NCBI GenBank assembly: GCA_913776825.1
Contig: CAJYPV010000027.1
Coordinates: 1-64,000, forward strand
Direction of reading: 5' to 3'
Source of the DNA: Burkholderiaceae bacterium
GTDB lineage: Bacteria > Pseudomonadota > Gammaproteobacteria > Burkholderiales > Burkholderiaceae_C
Length of the DNA: 64,000 nucleotides
Part shown: piece by piece, positions 25,782 through 34,192 of the stretch
Layout of the letters: each line of letters opens with the position of its first letter
How positions within the stretch are numbered: position 1 is the first letter of the stretch
Position numbers and translations under genes: made by a program
The notes under the pieces: model-generated
What the model saw: the letters and a program-made list of their open reading frames with translations, nothing else
Told to the model about the DNA's origin: nothing
Database searches by the model: none

Positions 25782-26714
25782 ATGATGAGGTGGATTCAGA
25801 CATCGTTGACCCCCACGGGATCGATGGCCTCGATGGCCTCGAAGGCGTCGATGAGCGCGATGGCCTTGAGCACGTGCCCAACGTCGCCGCCGGGCAGCGC
25901 AGCGGCGCCTCTCGGGGGCATGCGCTCATCTAGTGACGGAATCGGCATCGGCAGCGTCCGGCAGGCCCGCTGGCATCAGGCGCTGTTGCTGCGAATGCTC
26001 GCGCTGCTGGCGCTGATCGCCGGCCCGATCGGCCCGATCGGTCTGGCGCAGGCCGCCGATGTGAGCATCATGCCGGTCAATGTGCGGCTGGACCGCCAGA
26101 ACGATCGCGCGACGGTGCAGGTCCAGAACAACGGCACCGAGTCGGTCACCATGCAGGCGGAGGGCATCGCCTGGACCCGGCAGAACGGCCAGGATGTGGA
26201 CGCGCCCACCAGCGAGCTGCTGGTCAATCCGCCGATCTTCACGCTGCAGCCGGGCCAGGTGCAGGTGCTGCGCGTGGGCCTGCGGCGGCGTCCGGATCTG
26301 GAGAACGAAGCCACCTACCGCATGGTGCTGCGCGAGGTGCCGGTGCCGCGCCCGAGCGACGGCACCCGGGTCACCGGCGCGGTGCGGGTGCTGGTGGCGC
26401 TGCGGGTGCCGGTGTATGTCGCGCCGAACACGGTGCGACGCGCCGAGGCCTGGCAGGTGCAGCGTGCGGCCAATGGCGACACCGTGGCCACCGTCACCAA
26501 CAGCGGCAATGTGCACCTGAAGGTCGCGGAGCTGCGCCTGGCCGGCAACGGCGGCGAGACCAAGGTGCTCGCCGTCCAGGGCGCGCAGAGCGTCATCTTT
26601 CCCGGCGAGCAGCGCAGCTTCCGATTGCAGACTCCCACCAGTCCACCCAGCAGTCTTCAGGTCCTGACCGACCAAGGGCTGCAGCATGTCGCGCTGGGCA
26701 ACACGAACCCGTGA
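25782..26714 (+). CDS. Periplasmic pilus assembly chaperone
   Basis: A PapD/CsuC-type chaperone that folds SCPU subunits in the periplasm and delivers them to the usher. The mature part begins after a hydrophobic signal ending GLAQAA, continues ADVSIMPVNVRLDRQNDRATV and holds two immunoglobulin-like domains. The start is uncertain. ATG at 25782 has AGGGAG at good spacing but gives about 90 residues before the signal helix, rich in repeated MASMASKASMSAM-type sequence. ATG at 25920 gives a conventional signal peptide with GGGGG upstream. The secreted protein would be the same if only the later start is used. The gene overlaps the usher start by 29 bp. Confidence 0.85.
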   Translation: MMRWIQTSLTPTGSMASMASKASMSAMALSTCPTSPPGSAAAPLGGMRSSSDGIGIGSVRQARWHQALLLRMLALLALIAGPIGPIGLAQAADVSIMPVNVRLDRQNDRATVQVQNNGTESVTMQAEGIAWTRQNGQDVDAPTSELLVNPPIFTLQPGQVQVLRVGLRRRPDLENEATYRMVLREVPVPRPSDGTRVTGAVRVLVALRVPVYVAPNTVRRAEAWQVQRAANGDTVATVTNSGNVHLKVAELRLAGNGGETKVLAVQGAQSVIFPGEQRSFRLQTPTSPPSSLQVLTDQGLQHVALGNTNP

Positions 26715-29292
26715 GCTGGGCCTGTGCCTGCTGACCGTCCCCGGGGCGGCAGCGGCGCAGGGTCCGCCGCCTCAACCGCCGATGGCGTCGCCCACGCCGG
26801 CCACGCCGCCGATGTCGCCACCGTCGTCATCGCCGACGTCGCCAACGTCGCCACCACCGTCCTCGTCGGAGGCGTTGCAGGCGGCGCTGGAGCGACTCGC
26901 GGCGGAGCGTGCCGCAGCGCAGCCGCCGCGCTTCGGCGAAACGCTCCTGCTGGGGTTGCGCATCAACGGCGTGGCGCAGCCGCAGACGGTGCGCGCGGTG
27001 CGTCTGCCGGAAGGCCTGGCGATTCCGCAGGCGCTATGGGAGGAACTGAAATTCCGCCCGCCCGCTCGCCCGCCGCGGATGATCGATGGCGAGCTGCACA
27101 TGATCCTCGGCGACGGCCCCGGCGAGCTGCTGCGCTGGTCCATCGAGGACCTGAGCCAGACGCTCGACATCCAGGCCCCGCCGCAGGCCTTCTCCGACCA
27201 GCAACTGGAACTCGCGCGGGCCGTGACGCAGGTCACCTTGCCCGCGCAGCTCGGCCTGTTCGCCAACTACGACCTCCAATGGCAACGGCGACTCGGCGGC
27301 GCAGGCACGCTCGACGGGCTGCTGGAGCTGGGCGGATTGACCGCGGTGGGGGATCTGCAGCATCAGCAGCTCTACCGCAGCCAGGGCGGCTGGGTGCGGC
27401 TGGATACCCGCTGGACGATGGACCGTCCCGAGCACCTGAGCAGCCTGCGCTTCGGCGACAGCGTGTCGCAACCGGGCACCTGGGGCCGGGCGATGCGCTT
27501 CGGCGGTCTGCAATGGAGCACCGACTTCTCGCTGCGCCCCGGCTTCCTGAGCTTCCCGCTGCCCACGCTCAAAGGCGAAGCGGCGCTGCCGTCGACGGTG
27601 GATGTCTTCGTCAACAACAGCCAGCGGCTGCAGGGTCGGGTGCAGTCCGGTCCTTTCGACATCACCGATCTGCCGCTGGTCACCGGTCAAGGAGAAATCC
27701 GCACCGTGGTGCGCGACCTGCTGGGGCGCGAGCAGGTCGTCACCCAGCCCTACTACATCAGCCCGTCGCTGCTGAAGCCGGGCCTGGTGGCGCACAGTGT
27801 GGAGCTGGGCTGGCTGCGGCAGAACTACGGGCTGGACAGCAACCGCTATGGCCGCGCCGTCGCGCTGGGCACCTGGCGGCAAGGCGTGACGGAGCGCTTC
27901 ACCCAGGAATGGCGCGGCGAAGTCAGCGGCGCGCAGCAGGCGGTCGGCGCGTCGGGGCTGTGGCTGCTGCGCGATCTGGGGACGGTCAATCTGGCCGGCG
28001 TGGCCAGCCGCAGCGATGACCCGGCGGCGCGACGCGGCTGGCTGGCGTCCGTCGGACTGGAGCGCCAGGGCATGGACTGGAGCGGCGGACTGCAGCTGCG
28101 ACGGGCCAGCCGCGGCTTTGCGCAGCTGGGCCAGCCGGTGTCGCCGCGGTGGAGCGCATCCGCGTCCGTCGGCACCCAGTGGCGGCAATGGGGTCTGGGT
28201 CTGGGCGTGGTGCACCAGGGCTCGCCGCAGCGGAACCTGGTGCCGGGGCAGCCGAGCCTGCCGTCGTCCCGCCTGTGGTCCTTCAACGCGGGCCGCCCGC
28301 TGGGGCGCTGGGGCTATGTGGGCCTGTCCGCCTTGAAAGTGGGCGGTGGCGGCGGCACCGCGTTGTCCGTCTTCTGGAGTCTGCTGCTGGACGACCACCG
28401 CAGCCTGTCCACCGCCTGGCAAGGCCAGCGCGGCGCGGGCGCCTCCAGTCGTGATGTCTGGCAGGTCCAGTTGCAGGACAACCCGCCCGTCGGCGCCGGC
28501 CTGGGTTATCAGCTGCTGGCGGAGTCGGGCGGCCGTCAGCAGGCGCAAGCCCAATGGCAGAACGACCGCATCGCGCTCAATGGCGGCGTGGCCCGCTTGT
28601 CCGGCCGCACCGATGTACGGGCGGGCGCCTCCGGCGGGCTGGCCTGGATGGATGGCGCGGTCTATACCGGACGACGCATCGATGGCGGCTTCGCGGTGGT
28701 GGAGGTGGGCGAGCGGGCAGGCGTTGGCGTCCTGCACGACAACCAGTTGGTCGGCCGCACCGACGCGAGCGGCCGCGCGTTTCTGCCGGCGCTGCGGGGC
28801 TACCAGGTGAATCGCGTCGGCGTGGTGGCGGACGATCTGCCGCTGGATGCCGAGATCGAAACACTGGAGTTGCAGGTCACGCCCGCCGCACGCCGCGCGG
28901 CATTGATCCGCTTTCCGATCCAGCACAGCCGCACGGCGACCTTCCGGGTGGTCGATGAGCAGCACGAGCCCTTGCCACCCGGCACCGAGCTGCAGGTCGA
29001 GGGCTCGCGCCGCAGCTTCCCCGTGGGTCTGGACGGCAAGGCCTTTGTCACCGGGCTCGCCGGCGCCGAGGGCGACATCCAGTACGTCGAGGCGCTGGGG
29101 ATGGCCGGCCGCTGCCGCATCCGTCTGGTGCTGCCCAGCGACACCACCGAATTGCCGGACCTGGGCACGCAGGTGTGTCGGCAGAGACCCGATGCTGCGC
29201 CTTCATCGACGCCTTCGTCGATGCCTTCAGTGGACCCATCGCCCACATCGCCGCCGCCATCCCACGTGCCATCTTCCGAGGAGACGAGATGA
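26686..29292 (+). CDS. Outer-membrane pilus usher (archaic chaperone-usher type)
   Basis: An 868-residue usher that forms the outer-membrane pore and assembles subunits. After a short signal (ends GAAAAQ) comes a Pro/Ser/Thr-rich linker (about 27-60), then the N-terminal chaperone-binding domain (LLLGLRINGVAQPQTVRAVRL), the large beta barrel with plug (VDVFVNNSQRLQGRVQSGPF is the conserved core), and C-terminal domains from about 690 (GVLHDNQLVGRTDASGRAF). The extreme C terminus is again Pro/Ser-rich (about 835-868). Both low-complexity ends are unusual. The start overlaps the chaperone gene, and the stop overlaps the next ATG (ATGA at 29289-29292), so the operon is tightly coupled. Confidence 0.92.
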   Translation: MSRWATRTRELGLCLLTVPGAAAAQGPPPQPPMASPTPATPPMSPPSSSPTSPTSPPPSSSEALQAALERLAAERAAAQPPRFGETLLLGLRINGVAQPQTVRAVRLPEGLAIPQALWEELKFRPPARPPRMIDGELHMILGDGPGELLRWSIEDLSQTLDIQAPPQAFSDQQLELARAVTQVTLPAQLGLFANYDLQWQRRLGGAGTLDGLLELGGLTAVGDLQHQQLYRSQGGWVRLDTRWTMDRPEHLSSLRFGDSVSQPGTWGRAMRFGGLQWSTDFSLRPGFLSFPLPTLKGEAALPSTVDVFVNNSQRLQGRVQSGPFDITDLPLVTGQGEIRTVVRDLLGREQVVTQPYYISPSLLKPGLVAHSVELGWLRQNYGLDSNRYGRAVALGTWRQGVTERFTQEWRGEVSGAQQAVGASGLWLLRDLGTVNLAGVASRSDDPAARRGWLASVGLERQGMDWSGGLQLRRASRGFAQLGQPVSPRWSASASVGTQWRQWGLGLGVVHQGSPQRNLVPGQPSLPSSRLWSFNAGRPLGRWGYVGLSALKVGGGGGTALSVFWSLLLDDHRSLSTAWQGQRGAGASSRDVWQVQLQDNPPVGAGLGYQLLAESGGRQQAQAQWQNDRIALNGGVARLSGRTDVRAGASGGLAWMDGAVYTGRRIDGGFAVVEVGERAGVGVLHDNQLVGRTDASGRAFLPALRGYQVNRVGVVADDLPLDAEIETLELQVTPAARRAALIRFPIQHSRTATFRVVDEQHEPLPPGTELQVEGSRRSFPVGLDGKAFVTGLAGAEGDIQYVEALGMAGRCRIRLVLPSDTTELPDLGTQVCRQRPDAAPSSTPSSMPSVDPSPTSPPPSHVPSSEETR

Positions 29293-29870
29293 CCCCCACC
29301 TTCGAGCGCTCGATCGCTGACGCGCGACGCCCTCTGTCGCCCGCGTCGTCGTTCATCGGTCCGCAGGGCGCGCGTCGCCGATGGCCGCGCTGGCTCGCGG
29401 CGCTGGCGCTGATGCTCGGTGCGTCTGGCGCTCACGCGCTGTGCCTGCCGGCGGTGTGCTCCTGCACGACCACCACGACCAACCTGCTGTTCGGCAACTA
29501 CAACCCGCTGGCGTTCGGCAACACCGACACCACCGGCTCGGTGACCGTCAAATGTGGCGGCGTGGTCGGCCTGCTGATCCCGTTCACCATCGAGCTGGGC
29601 AAGGGCGGCGGCACCAGCGCGACCAATCGCCGGCTGGCCTTCAGCACCTATCAGCTCAGCTACAACCTGTATTCGGACACCACCTACACCTCGATCTGGG
29701 GCGACGGCAATGCCGCCACGACCTTGGTGTCGGGCTCGGTGACGCTGGATGCGCTGGGTCTGTCCCCCGGCGTGACCTACACCGTCTATGGCCGCATTCC
29801 CGGCCGACAGTTGACGGCAGCGCCCGGCGTCTACACCGACAGCGTCACCGTCACCGTGACCTATCTCTGA
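29289..29870 (+). CDS. Spore coat U domain protein (second subunit, possible tip adhesin)
   Basis: A 193-residue exported SCPU protein. The N terminus is long and basic, with a hydrophobic helix RWLAALALMLGASGAHA near residues 34-50 as signal sequence. The mature part starts Cys-rich (LCLPAVCSCTTTTTN), continues as a single SCPU domain with SVTVKCGG, and ends with the strand GVYTDSVTVTVTYL. GAGGAGACGAG precedes the ATG, which overlaps the usher stop. In Csu-like operons the last subunit is often the tip protein, but those are two-domain; this one has only one domain, so a tip role is uncertain. Confidence 0.85.
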   Translation: MTPTFERSIADARRPLSPASSFIGPQGARRRWPRWLAALALMLGASGAHALCLPAVCSCTTTTTNLLFGNYNPLAFGNTDTTGSVTVKCGGVVGLLIPFTIELGKGGGTSATNRRLAFSTYQLSYNLYSDTTYTSIWGDGNAATTLVSGSVTLDALGLSPGVTYTVYGRIPGRQLTAAPGVYTDSVTVTVTYL

Positions 29871-29900
29871 GGACAGCCCTGGGGATCACCGATCGGCTGA

Positions 29901-31469
29901 TCAGGACTCTGGAAAGCCGCGATCCTTCACCACCGCATAGCGGTCCATCGTCGCCATGCGCGCGGTCTCATGCCGCACGATGGGTTCCGGATAGTCGTGG
30001 CCCAGCCGCACGCCGCAGGCCTGCAATTCCGCCGGTCGCGCGAGCCACGGCGCATGGATCAGCTTGGCGGGCAGGCGCGCGAGCTGCGGCAGGTAGCGCT
30101 TGATGAAGGCGCCCTCCGCATCGAACTTCTCGCTCTGGTTGACCGGATTGAAGATGCGGAAGTAGGGCTGCGCATCGCAACCGCTGGACGAGGCCCATTG
30201 CCAGCCGCCGTTGTTGGCCGCCAGGTCGAAGTCCAGCAACTGCTGCGCGAAATAGGCCTCGCCCCGCCGCCAGTCGATGCCAAGGTCCTTGATCAGAAAG
30301 CTGGCCGTCACCATGCGCAGCCGGTTGTGCATGTAGCCGGTCTGGTTGAGCTGCAGCATCGCCGCATCCACCAGCGGATAGCCGGTGCGGCCCTGGCACC
30401 AGGCCTCGAAGTCCGCGTCGGCGTCCGGCCCGGTGGCCCAGGCGATACGGTCGTACTCGGGCCGGAACGCATGGCCCACCACGCGGGGATGGTGGTGCAG
30501 CACCTGGTGATAGAAGTCCCGCCAGACCAGCTCGGACAGCCAGGTCATCGCGCCGGCATTGCCCGACTGCGCCCGCGCCCAGGCCTCGCGCGCCAGCTGC
30601 CGGATCGACAGCGTGCCGAAGCGCAGATGCGGGCTCAGGTAGCTGGGCCCCTTCTCGGCGGGGAAGTCGCGGCGGTCGGCATAGTGGTCGATGCGCTTGA
30701 GGAAATCCTGGAACAGGCGCTGGGCGCCCCGGCTGCCGTCCGCCAGCACGGCGGGCAATTCCACCGGCTCGAAACCGATGTCGGCTTCGGTCGGGATGCG
30801 TCGGCCGTGGGGCGACGGCGCGTCCTTGGCCTTCGCGCCAGCGCCGTGCGGGCGGACCGTGCCGAACGTGCCGAACGTGCCGAATGTCCGGAACGCCTCC
30901 GGCAGCGGCGCCAGCCGGTCGGCATAACGCTCGACCGGATAGGCGCTGAGGAAGAAGTCATTGACCTGCCGCAGCCACGCATTCTTGTAGGGCGTGAAGA
31001 CGCCGTAGGGCTTGCCGGCGCCGGTCAGGACCTCGGAGCGCTCGAACACCACATGGTCCTTGAAGCTGCGCACCTGCAGCCCGCGGCTGAGCAGCGTGTC
31101 CCCGACGTCGGCGTCGCGGCGCAGCGCGTCGGGCTCGTCGTCATGGTTGAAATACAGCGCGCCGGCACCGAGCGCGGCGGCCAGGGCCGGGATCTCGGTG
31201 CGGGCCGGGCCGTGGCGGACGATCAATCCGGCGCCGGCGGCGAGCGCGCCCAGGTCCTCGTCCAGCACCCGCAAGGCCTCGAGGATGAAGCTCACGCGGC
31301 GGTCGGCGCGGGGCAGGGGATCGAGGATGTCGGTGTCCAGCACGAACACGGCGAACACCCGGCGGTGATGTTTCAGCGCGTGGAACAGGGCGGCCTGGTC
31401 ATCGGCGCGCAGGTCGCGGCGGAACCAGACCAGGGCGGTTTCCGCGTCGATGGGGGGTGAAGTCGTCAT
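29901..31469 (-). CDS. phrB: Deoxyribodipyrimidine photolyase (cryptochrome/photolyase family)
   Basis: A 522-residue flavoprotein that repairs pyrimidine dimers with blue light. The N-terminal Rossmann domain (ALVWFRRDLRADDQAAL, residues 11-27) binds an antenna cofactor. The C-terminal FAD domain has the signatures WLSELVWRDFYHQVLHHHP, TGYPLVDAAMLQLNQTGYMHNR and DLAANNGGWQWASSSG. The linker contains a small FGTFGTFGT repeat encoded by 9-bp repeats. The start at 31467-31469 fits the family; a longer frame to 31589 would run over the divergent yqgE gene, whose start is 34 bp away. The 3' end converges with the pilus operon. Confidence 0.95.
   Translation of the reverse strand: MTTSPPIDAETALVWFRRDLRADDQAALFHALKHHRRVFAVFVLDTDILDPLPRADRRVSFILEALRVLDEDLGALAAGAGLIVRHGPARTEIPALAAALGAGALYFNHDDEPDALRRDADVGDTLLSRGLQVRSFKDHVVFERSEVLTGAGKPYGVFTPYKNAWLRQVNDFFLSAYPVERYADRLAPLPEAFRTFGTFGTFGTVRPHGAGAKAKDAPSPHGRRIPTEADIGFEPVELPAVLADGSRGAQRLFQDFLKRIDHYADRRDFPAEKGPSYLSPHLRFGTLSIRQLAREAWARAQSGNAGAMTWLSELVWRDFYHQVLHHHPRVVGHAFRPEYDRIAWATGPDADADFEAWCQGRTGYPLVDAAMLQLNQTGYMHNRLRMVTASFLIKDLGIDWRRGEAYFAQQLLDFDLAANNGGWQWASSSGCDAQPYFRIFNPVNQSEKFDAEGAFIKRYLPQLARLPAKLIHAPWLARPAELQACGVRLGHDYPEPIVRHETARMATMDRYAVVKDRGFPES
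30859..30885 (+). repeat. 9-bp tandem repeat inside photolyase gene
   Basis: GTGCCGAAC at 30859-30867 and 30868-30876, then GTGCCGAAT at 30877-30885, followed by a decayed GTCCGGAAC copy. It encodes FGTFGTFGT on the minus strand; whole-unit changes would keep the frame. Confidence 0.85.
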
Positions 31470-31490
31470 GGGGAGCAAGTGTCGGTGAAA

Positions 31491-31496
31491 TAGAAT
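31491..31496 (+). promoter_or_regulatory. -10-like TAGAAT before yqgE
   Basis: TAGAAT ends seven bases before the yqgE ATG at 31504, so transcription from it would start at or next to the start codon. No clear -35 is visible. Confidence 0.4.
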
Positions 31497-31503
31497 CGCG
31501 CCC

Positions 31504-32082
31504 ATGTCCAAGGAACGCATCGACCTCACCAACCAGTTCCTGATCGCCATGCCCGGCATGGTGGATGAGGCCTTTGCCGGTTCGGTCATCTACCTCTGCG
31601 AGCACAACGAAAAGGGCGCGCTGGGCCTGGTGATCAACAAGCCGATTTCCCTCACGCTGGGCAACCTGTTCGAGAAAGTCGAACTGGAGCTCTCCGATGA
31701 AGCCATGGCCGCCCGCCCGGTGTTCTTCGGCGGACCCGTCCAGACCGAGCGCGGCTTCGTGCTGCATGAGCCGCTGGACGAGCAGGGCAACCACTACAAC
31801 GCCACGCTGGCCGTGCCGGGTGGCCTGGAAATGACCACCAGCCGGGATGTGCTGGAAGCGCTGTCCAACGGCGCCGGCCCCAAGCGGGTGCTGGTCACGC
31901 TCGGCTACAGCGGCTGGGCCGCCGGTCAGCTGGAAGAAGAAATCGGCCGCAACGGCTGGATCACGGTCGACGCCGCGCCCGACATCATCTTCGAGACCCC
32001 GATCGAGCAGCGCTATGAAAAAGCGCTGGCCCTGCTGGGCATCGATCCGCGCATGCTCAGCCAGGAGGCGGGTCACGCATGA
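31504..32082 (+). CDS. yqgE: YqgE/AlgH family protein
   Basis: A 192-residue cytoplasmic protein of the UPF0301/DUF179 family, recognisable by NQFLIAMPGMVDEAFAGSV near the N terminus, NEKGALGLVINKP, and FFGGPVQTERGFVLH. The biochemical role is unknown; AlgH in Pseudomonas was linked to alginate regulation. It sits directly before ruvX with a 4-bp overlap, the usual order in beta- and gammaproteobacteria. Confidence 0.95.
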   Translation: MSKERIDLTNQFLIAMPGMVDEAFAGSVIYLCEHNEKGALGLVINKPISLTLGNLFEKVELELSDEAMAARPVFFGGPVQTERGFVLHEPLDEQGNHYNATLAVPGGLEMTTSRDVLEALSNGAGPKRVLVTLGYSGWAAGQLEEEIGRNGWITVDAAPDIIFETPIEQRYEKALALLGIDPRMLSQEAGHA

Positions 32083-32489
32083 AGGCGCCGCTCGCTCCGG
32101 CCGCGTCGTTCATGTCCCCGTTGGCTTTCGATTTCGGCACCCAGCGCATCGGCGTGGCCACCGGCAACCGGCTGCTGGGCAGCGCGCGGGGCCTGCGCAC
32201 CATCACCGAGCAAGGCGATGCCCGCTGGGCCGCGATCGCCGCGCTGATCCAGGAATGGCAGCCCGACGCGCTGGTGATCGGCGTGCCCCGCCATCCGGAC
32301 GGCACCCCGCATGAGATGACCGCCCGCGCGCTCAAGTTCGCCGGCCAGTTGCGCGGCCGCCATCGGCTGCCGGTGGTGGAGATCGATGAGCGCTACACCA
32401 GCGCCGAGGCCCAATCCCAAGGCGCGCGGGACCTGGACGCGGCCAGCGCCGCATTGATCCTCGAACAGTTTTTCCGGGAACATGCATGA
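32079..32489 (+). CDS. ruvX: Holliday junction resolvase-like protein RuvX (YqgF)
   Basis: A 136-residue RNase H-fold nuclease of the YqgF family, implicated in 16S rRNA maturation and in Holliday junction resolution. Catalytic acidic positions are visible in the first strand AFDFGTQRIGVATG, in VVEIDERYTSAEA and near the end in LDAASAALILEQF. ATG at 32079 overlaps the yqgE stop, so the genes are translationally coupled. The second Met (residue 12) is an alternative start closer to the conserved fold. Confidence 0.93.
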   Translation: MKAPLAPAASFMSPLAFDFGTQRIGVATGNRLLGSARGLRTITEQGDARWAAIAALIQEWQPDALVIGVPRHPDGTPHEMTARALKFAGQLRGRHRLPVVEIDERYTSAEAQSQGARDLDAASAALILEQFFREHA

Positions 32490-32591
32490 GCCCCGCGATG
32501 TCGACACGGCGCCCGTGCGCGCCGGCCGCGGGCCTGGATGCGTCCCACCGCGGCATCGTCCGCTTCCTGGACCCATCACACGAGGGCTGAC

Positions 32592-33137
32592 ATGACCACC
32601 TTGCTCCTTGACGCGGAAGCGCTCTACACCGACCTGGTGCGCGGCGTGCAGCGCCTGATGCCGCCCGATGCCGCCTTGGTCGGCATCTGGTCCGGCGGTG
32701 CCTGGCTGGCCGAACGGCTGCAGCAGGACCTGAAGATCCCCGGCCAGCATGGCGTGATCTCCAGCGCGCTGCACCGGGACGATTTCGGCTCCAAGGGCAT
32801 GAACGCCAGCGCCGATCACACCAAACTTCCCTTCGACATCAACGGTCGCCACATCCTGCTGATCGACGACGTGCTCTACACCGGCCGCACCACCCGCGCG
32901 GTCATCAATGAGCTGTTCGATTTCGGCCGCCCCGCCAGCGTCACGCTCGCGGTGCTGGTGGATCGCGGCGGCCGTGAGCTGCCGATCGAGCCGGCCTTCT
33001 CCGCCGCCCGCGTCACGTTGCCGTCCAGCCAGCGCCTGAGCCTGATCAAGCGCGATGCCAACGGCGGCGATGGCGACAGCGGCCGCGACGGCGCAGACGG
33101 CCGTGGCCGTTTCAGCTTCGACCTGCGAGGGGACTGA
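32592..33137 (+). CDS. pyrR: Pyrimidine operon regulator / uracil phosphoribosyltransferase PyrR
   Basis: A 181-residue phosphoribosyltransferase-fold protein. The PRPP-binding motif is LLIDDVLYTGRTTRAVINEL, and the family-typical LVGIWSGGAWLAERL and DDFGSKGMNASADHTKLPF (the latter resembling the RDD-type loop) are present. The C-terminal 20 residues are Gly/Asp-rich and look disordered. In Bacillus, PyrR controls attenuation of the pyr operon by binding its mRNA; in proteobacteria a regulatory role has also been reported. The start is the ATG at 32592. It precedes pyrB by four bases, in an apparent pyrR-pyrB-pyrC' operon. Confidence 0.92.
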   Translation: MTTLLLDAEALYTDLVRGVQRLMPPDAALVGIWSGGAWLAERLQQDLKIPGQHGVISSALHRDDFGSKGMNASADHTKLPFDINGRHILLIDDVLYTGRTTRAVINELFDFGRPASVTLAVLVDRGGRELPIEPAFSAARVTLPSSQRLSLIKRDANGGDGDSGRDGADGRGRFSFDLRGD

Positions 33138-33141
33138 CCCA

Positions 33142-34104
33142 ATGCTGAGCAAACGCAACCCCCAACTCAACAAGCACGGCGAGCTGATCCATCTGCTCTC
33201 CACCGAAGGCCTGCCGCGCGCGGTGCTGCATCAGATCCTGGACACGGCCGGCACCTTCCTGTCGGTCAATGACCGGGAAGTGAAGAAGGTGCCGCTGCTG
33301 CGCGGCAAGTCGGTGTTCAACCTGTTCTTCGAGAACAGCACCCGCACCCGCACCACCTTCGAGATCGCGGCGAAGCGGCTGTCCGCAGACGTGATCAACC
33401 TGGACATCGCCCGCTCCAGCACCGCCAAGGGCGAAACCCTGCTGGACACGGTGGCCAACCTGTCGGCGATGCATGCGGACATGTTCGTCGTGCGCCACAG
33501 CGAGTCCGGCGCGCCCTATCTGATCGCCCAGCACTGCGCGCCGCATGTGCATGTGGTGAATGCCGGCGATGGCCGCCATGCGCATCCGACGCAGGGCCTG
33601 CTGGACATGTACACGATCCGTCACTACAAGAAGGACTTCACCAACCTGACGGTGGCGATCGTCGGCGACATCGTGCATTCGCGGGTGGCGCGCTCCGACA
33701 TCCATGCGCTGTCGACGCTGGGCGTGCCGGAGATCCGTGCGGTCGGTCCCAAGACCCTGGTGCCGGGCGACCTGAAGGACATGGGCGTGCGGGTCTGCCA
33801 CGACATGGCCGAAGGCATGAAGGATGCGGACGTCATCATCATGCTGCGCCTGCAGAACGAGCGCATGAGCGGCGCGATGCTGCCCAGCGCCGGCGAGTAC
33901 TTCAAGAGCTTCGGCCTCACGCCGGACAAGCTGGCGCTCGCCAAGCCGGATGCGATCGTGATGCACCCCGGACCGATCAACCGCGGCGTGGAGATTTCCT
34001 CCAGCGTGGCCGATGGTCTGCACAGCGTGATCCTGCCGCAGGTTACCTTCGGCATCGCGGTGCGGATGGCGGTGATGTCCATCCTGGCGGGGAACGAGGC
34101 ATGA
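33142..34104 (+). CDS. pyrB: Aspartate carbamoyltransferase catalytic subunit
   Basis: A 320-residue enzyme that condenses carbamoyl phosphate with aspartate in the first committed step of pyrimidine synthesis. The carbamoyl-phosphate site FENSTRTRTTFEIA, the HPTQGLLDMYTI segment and the HPGPINRGVEI aspartate-side motif are all intact. GAGGGG lies 11 bases before the ATG. No pyrI is present; instead a dihydroorotase-like gene follows, as in the Pseudomonas-type ATCase, where PyrB assembles with an inactive PyrC'. Confidence 0.97.
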   Translation: MLSKRNPQLNKHGELIHLLSTEGLPRAVLHQILDTAGTFLSVNDREVKKVPLLRGKSVFNLFFENSTRTRTTFEIAAKRLSADVINLDIARSSTAKGETLLDTVANLSAMHADMFVVRHSESGAPYLIAQHCAPHVHVVNAGDGRHAHPTQGLLDMYTIRHYKKDFTNLTVAIVGDIVHSRVARSDIHALSTLGVPEIRAVGPKTLVPGDLKDMGVRVCHDMAEGMKDADVIIMLRLQNERMSGAMLPSAGEYFKSFGLTPDKLALAKPDAIVMHPGPINRGVEISSSVADGLHSVILPQVTFGIAVRMAVMSILAGNEA

Positions 34105-34192
34105 CCCGCGCCATCGCATCGCCGCGCCGGGCCGCGGCATCCACGTTTTCAAGCCCCGTGGCCGGGGCGGTGCGCAGCACCTGGAGGGCATG

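Noticed and set aside
27034..28965. 643-codon minus-strand open frame within the usher gene
   Set aside because: It is fully antisense to a clear usher with conserved motifs and has the low-complexity composition of a GC-driven shadow.
34145..34165. Shared TTCAAGCCCCGT string at about 34150 and 56743
   Set aside because: The match is short, lies in unrelated contexts and is expected by chance in a GC-rich window.
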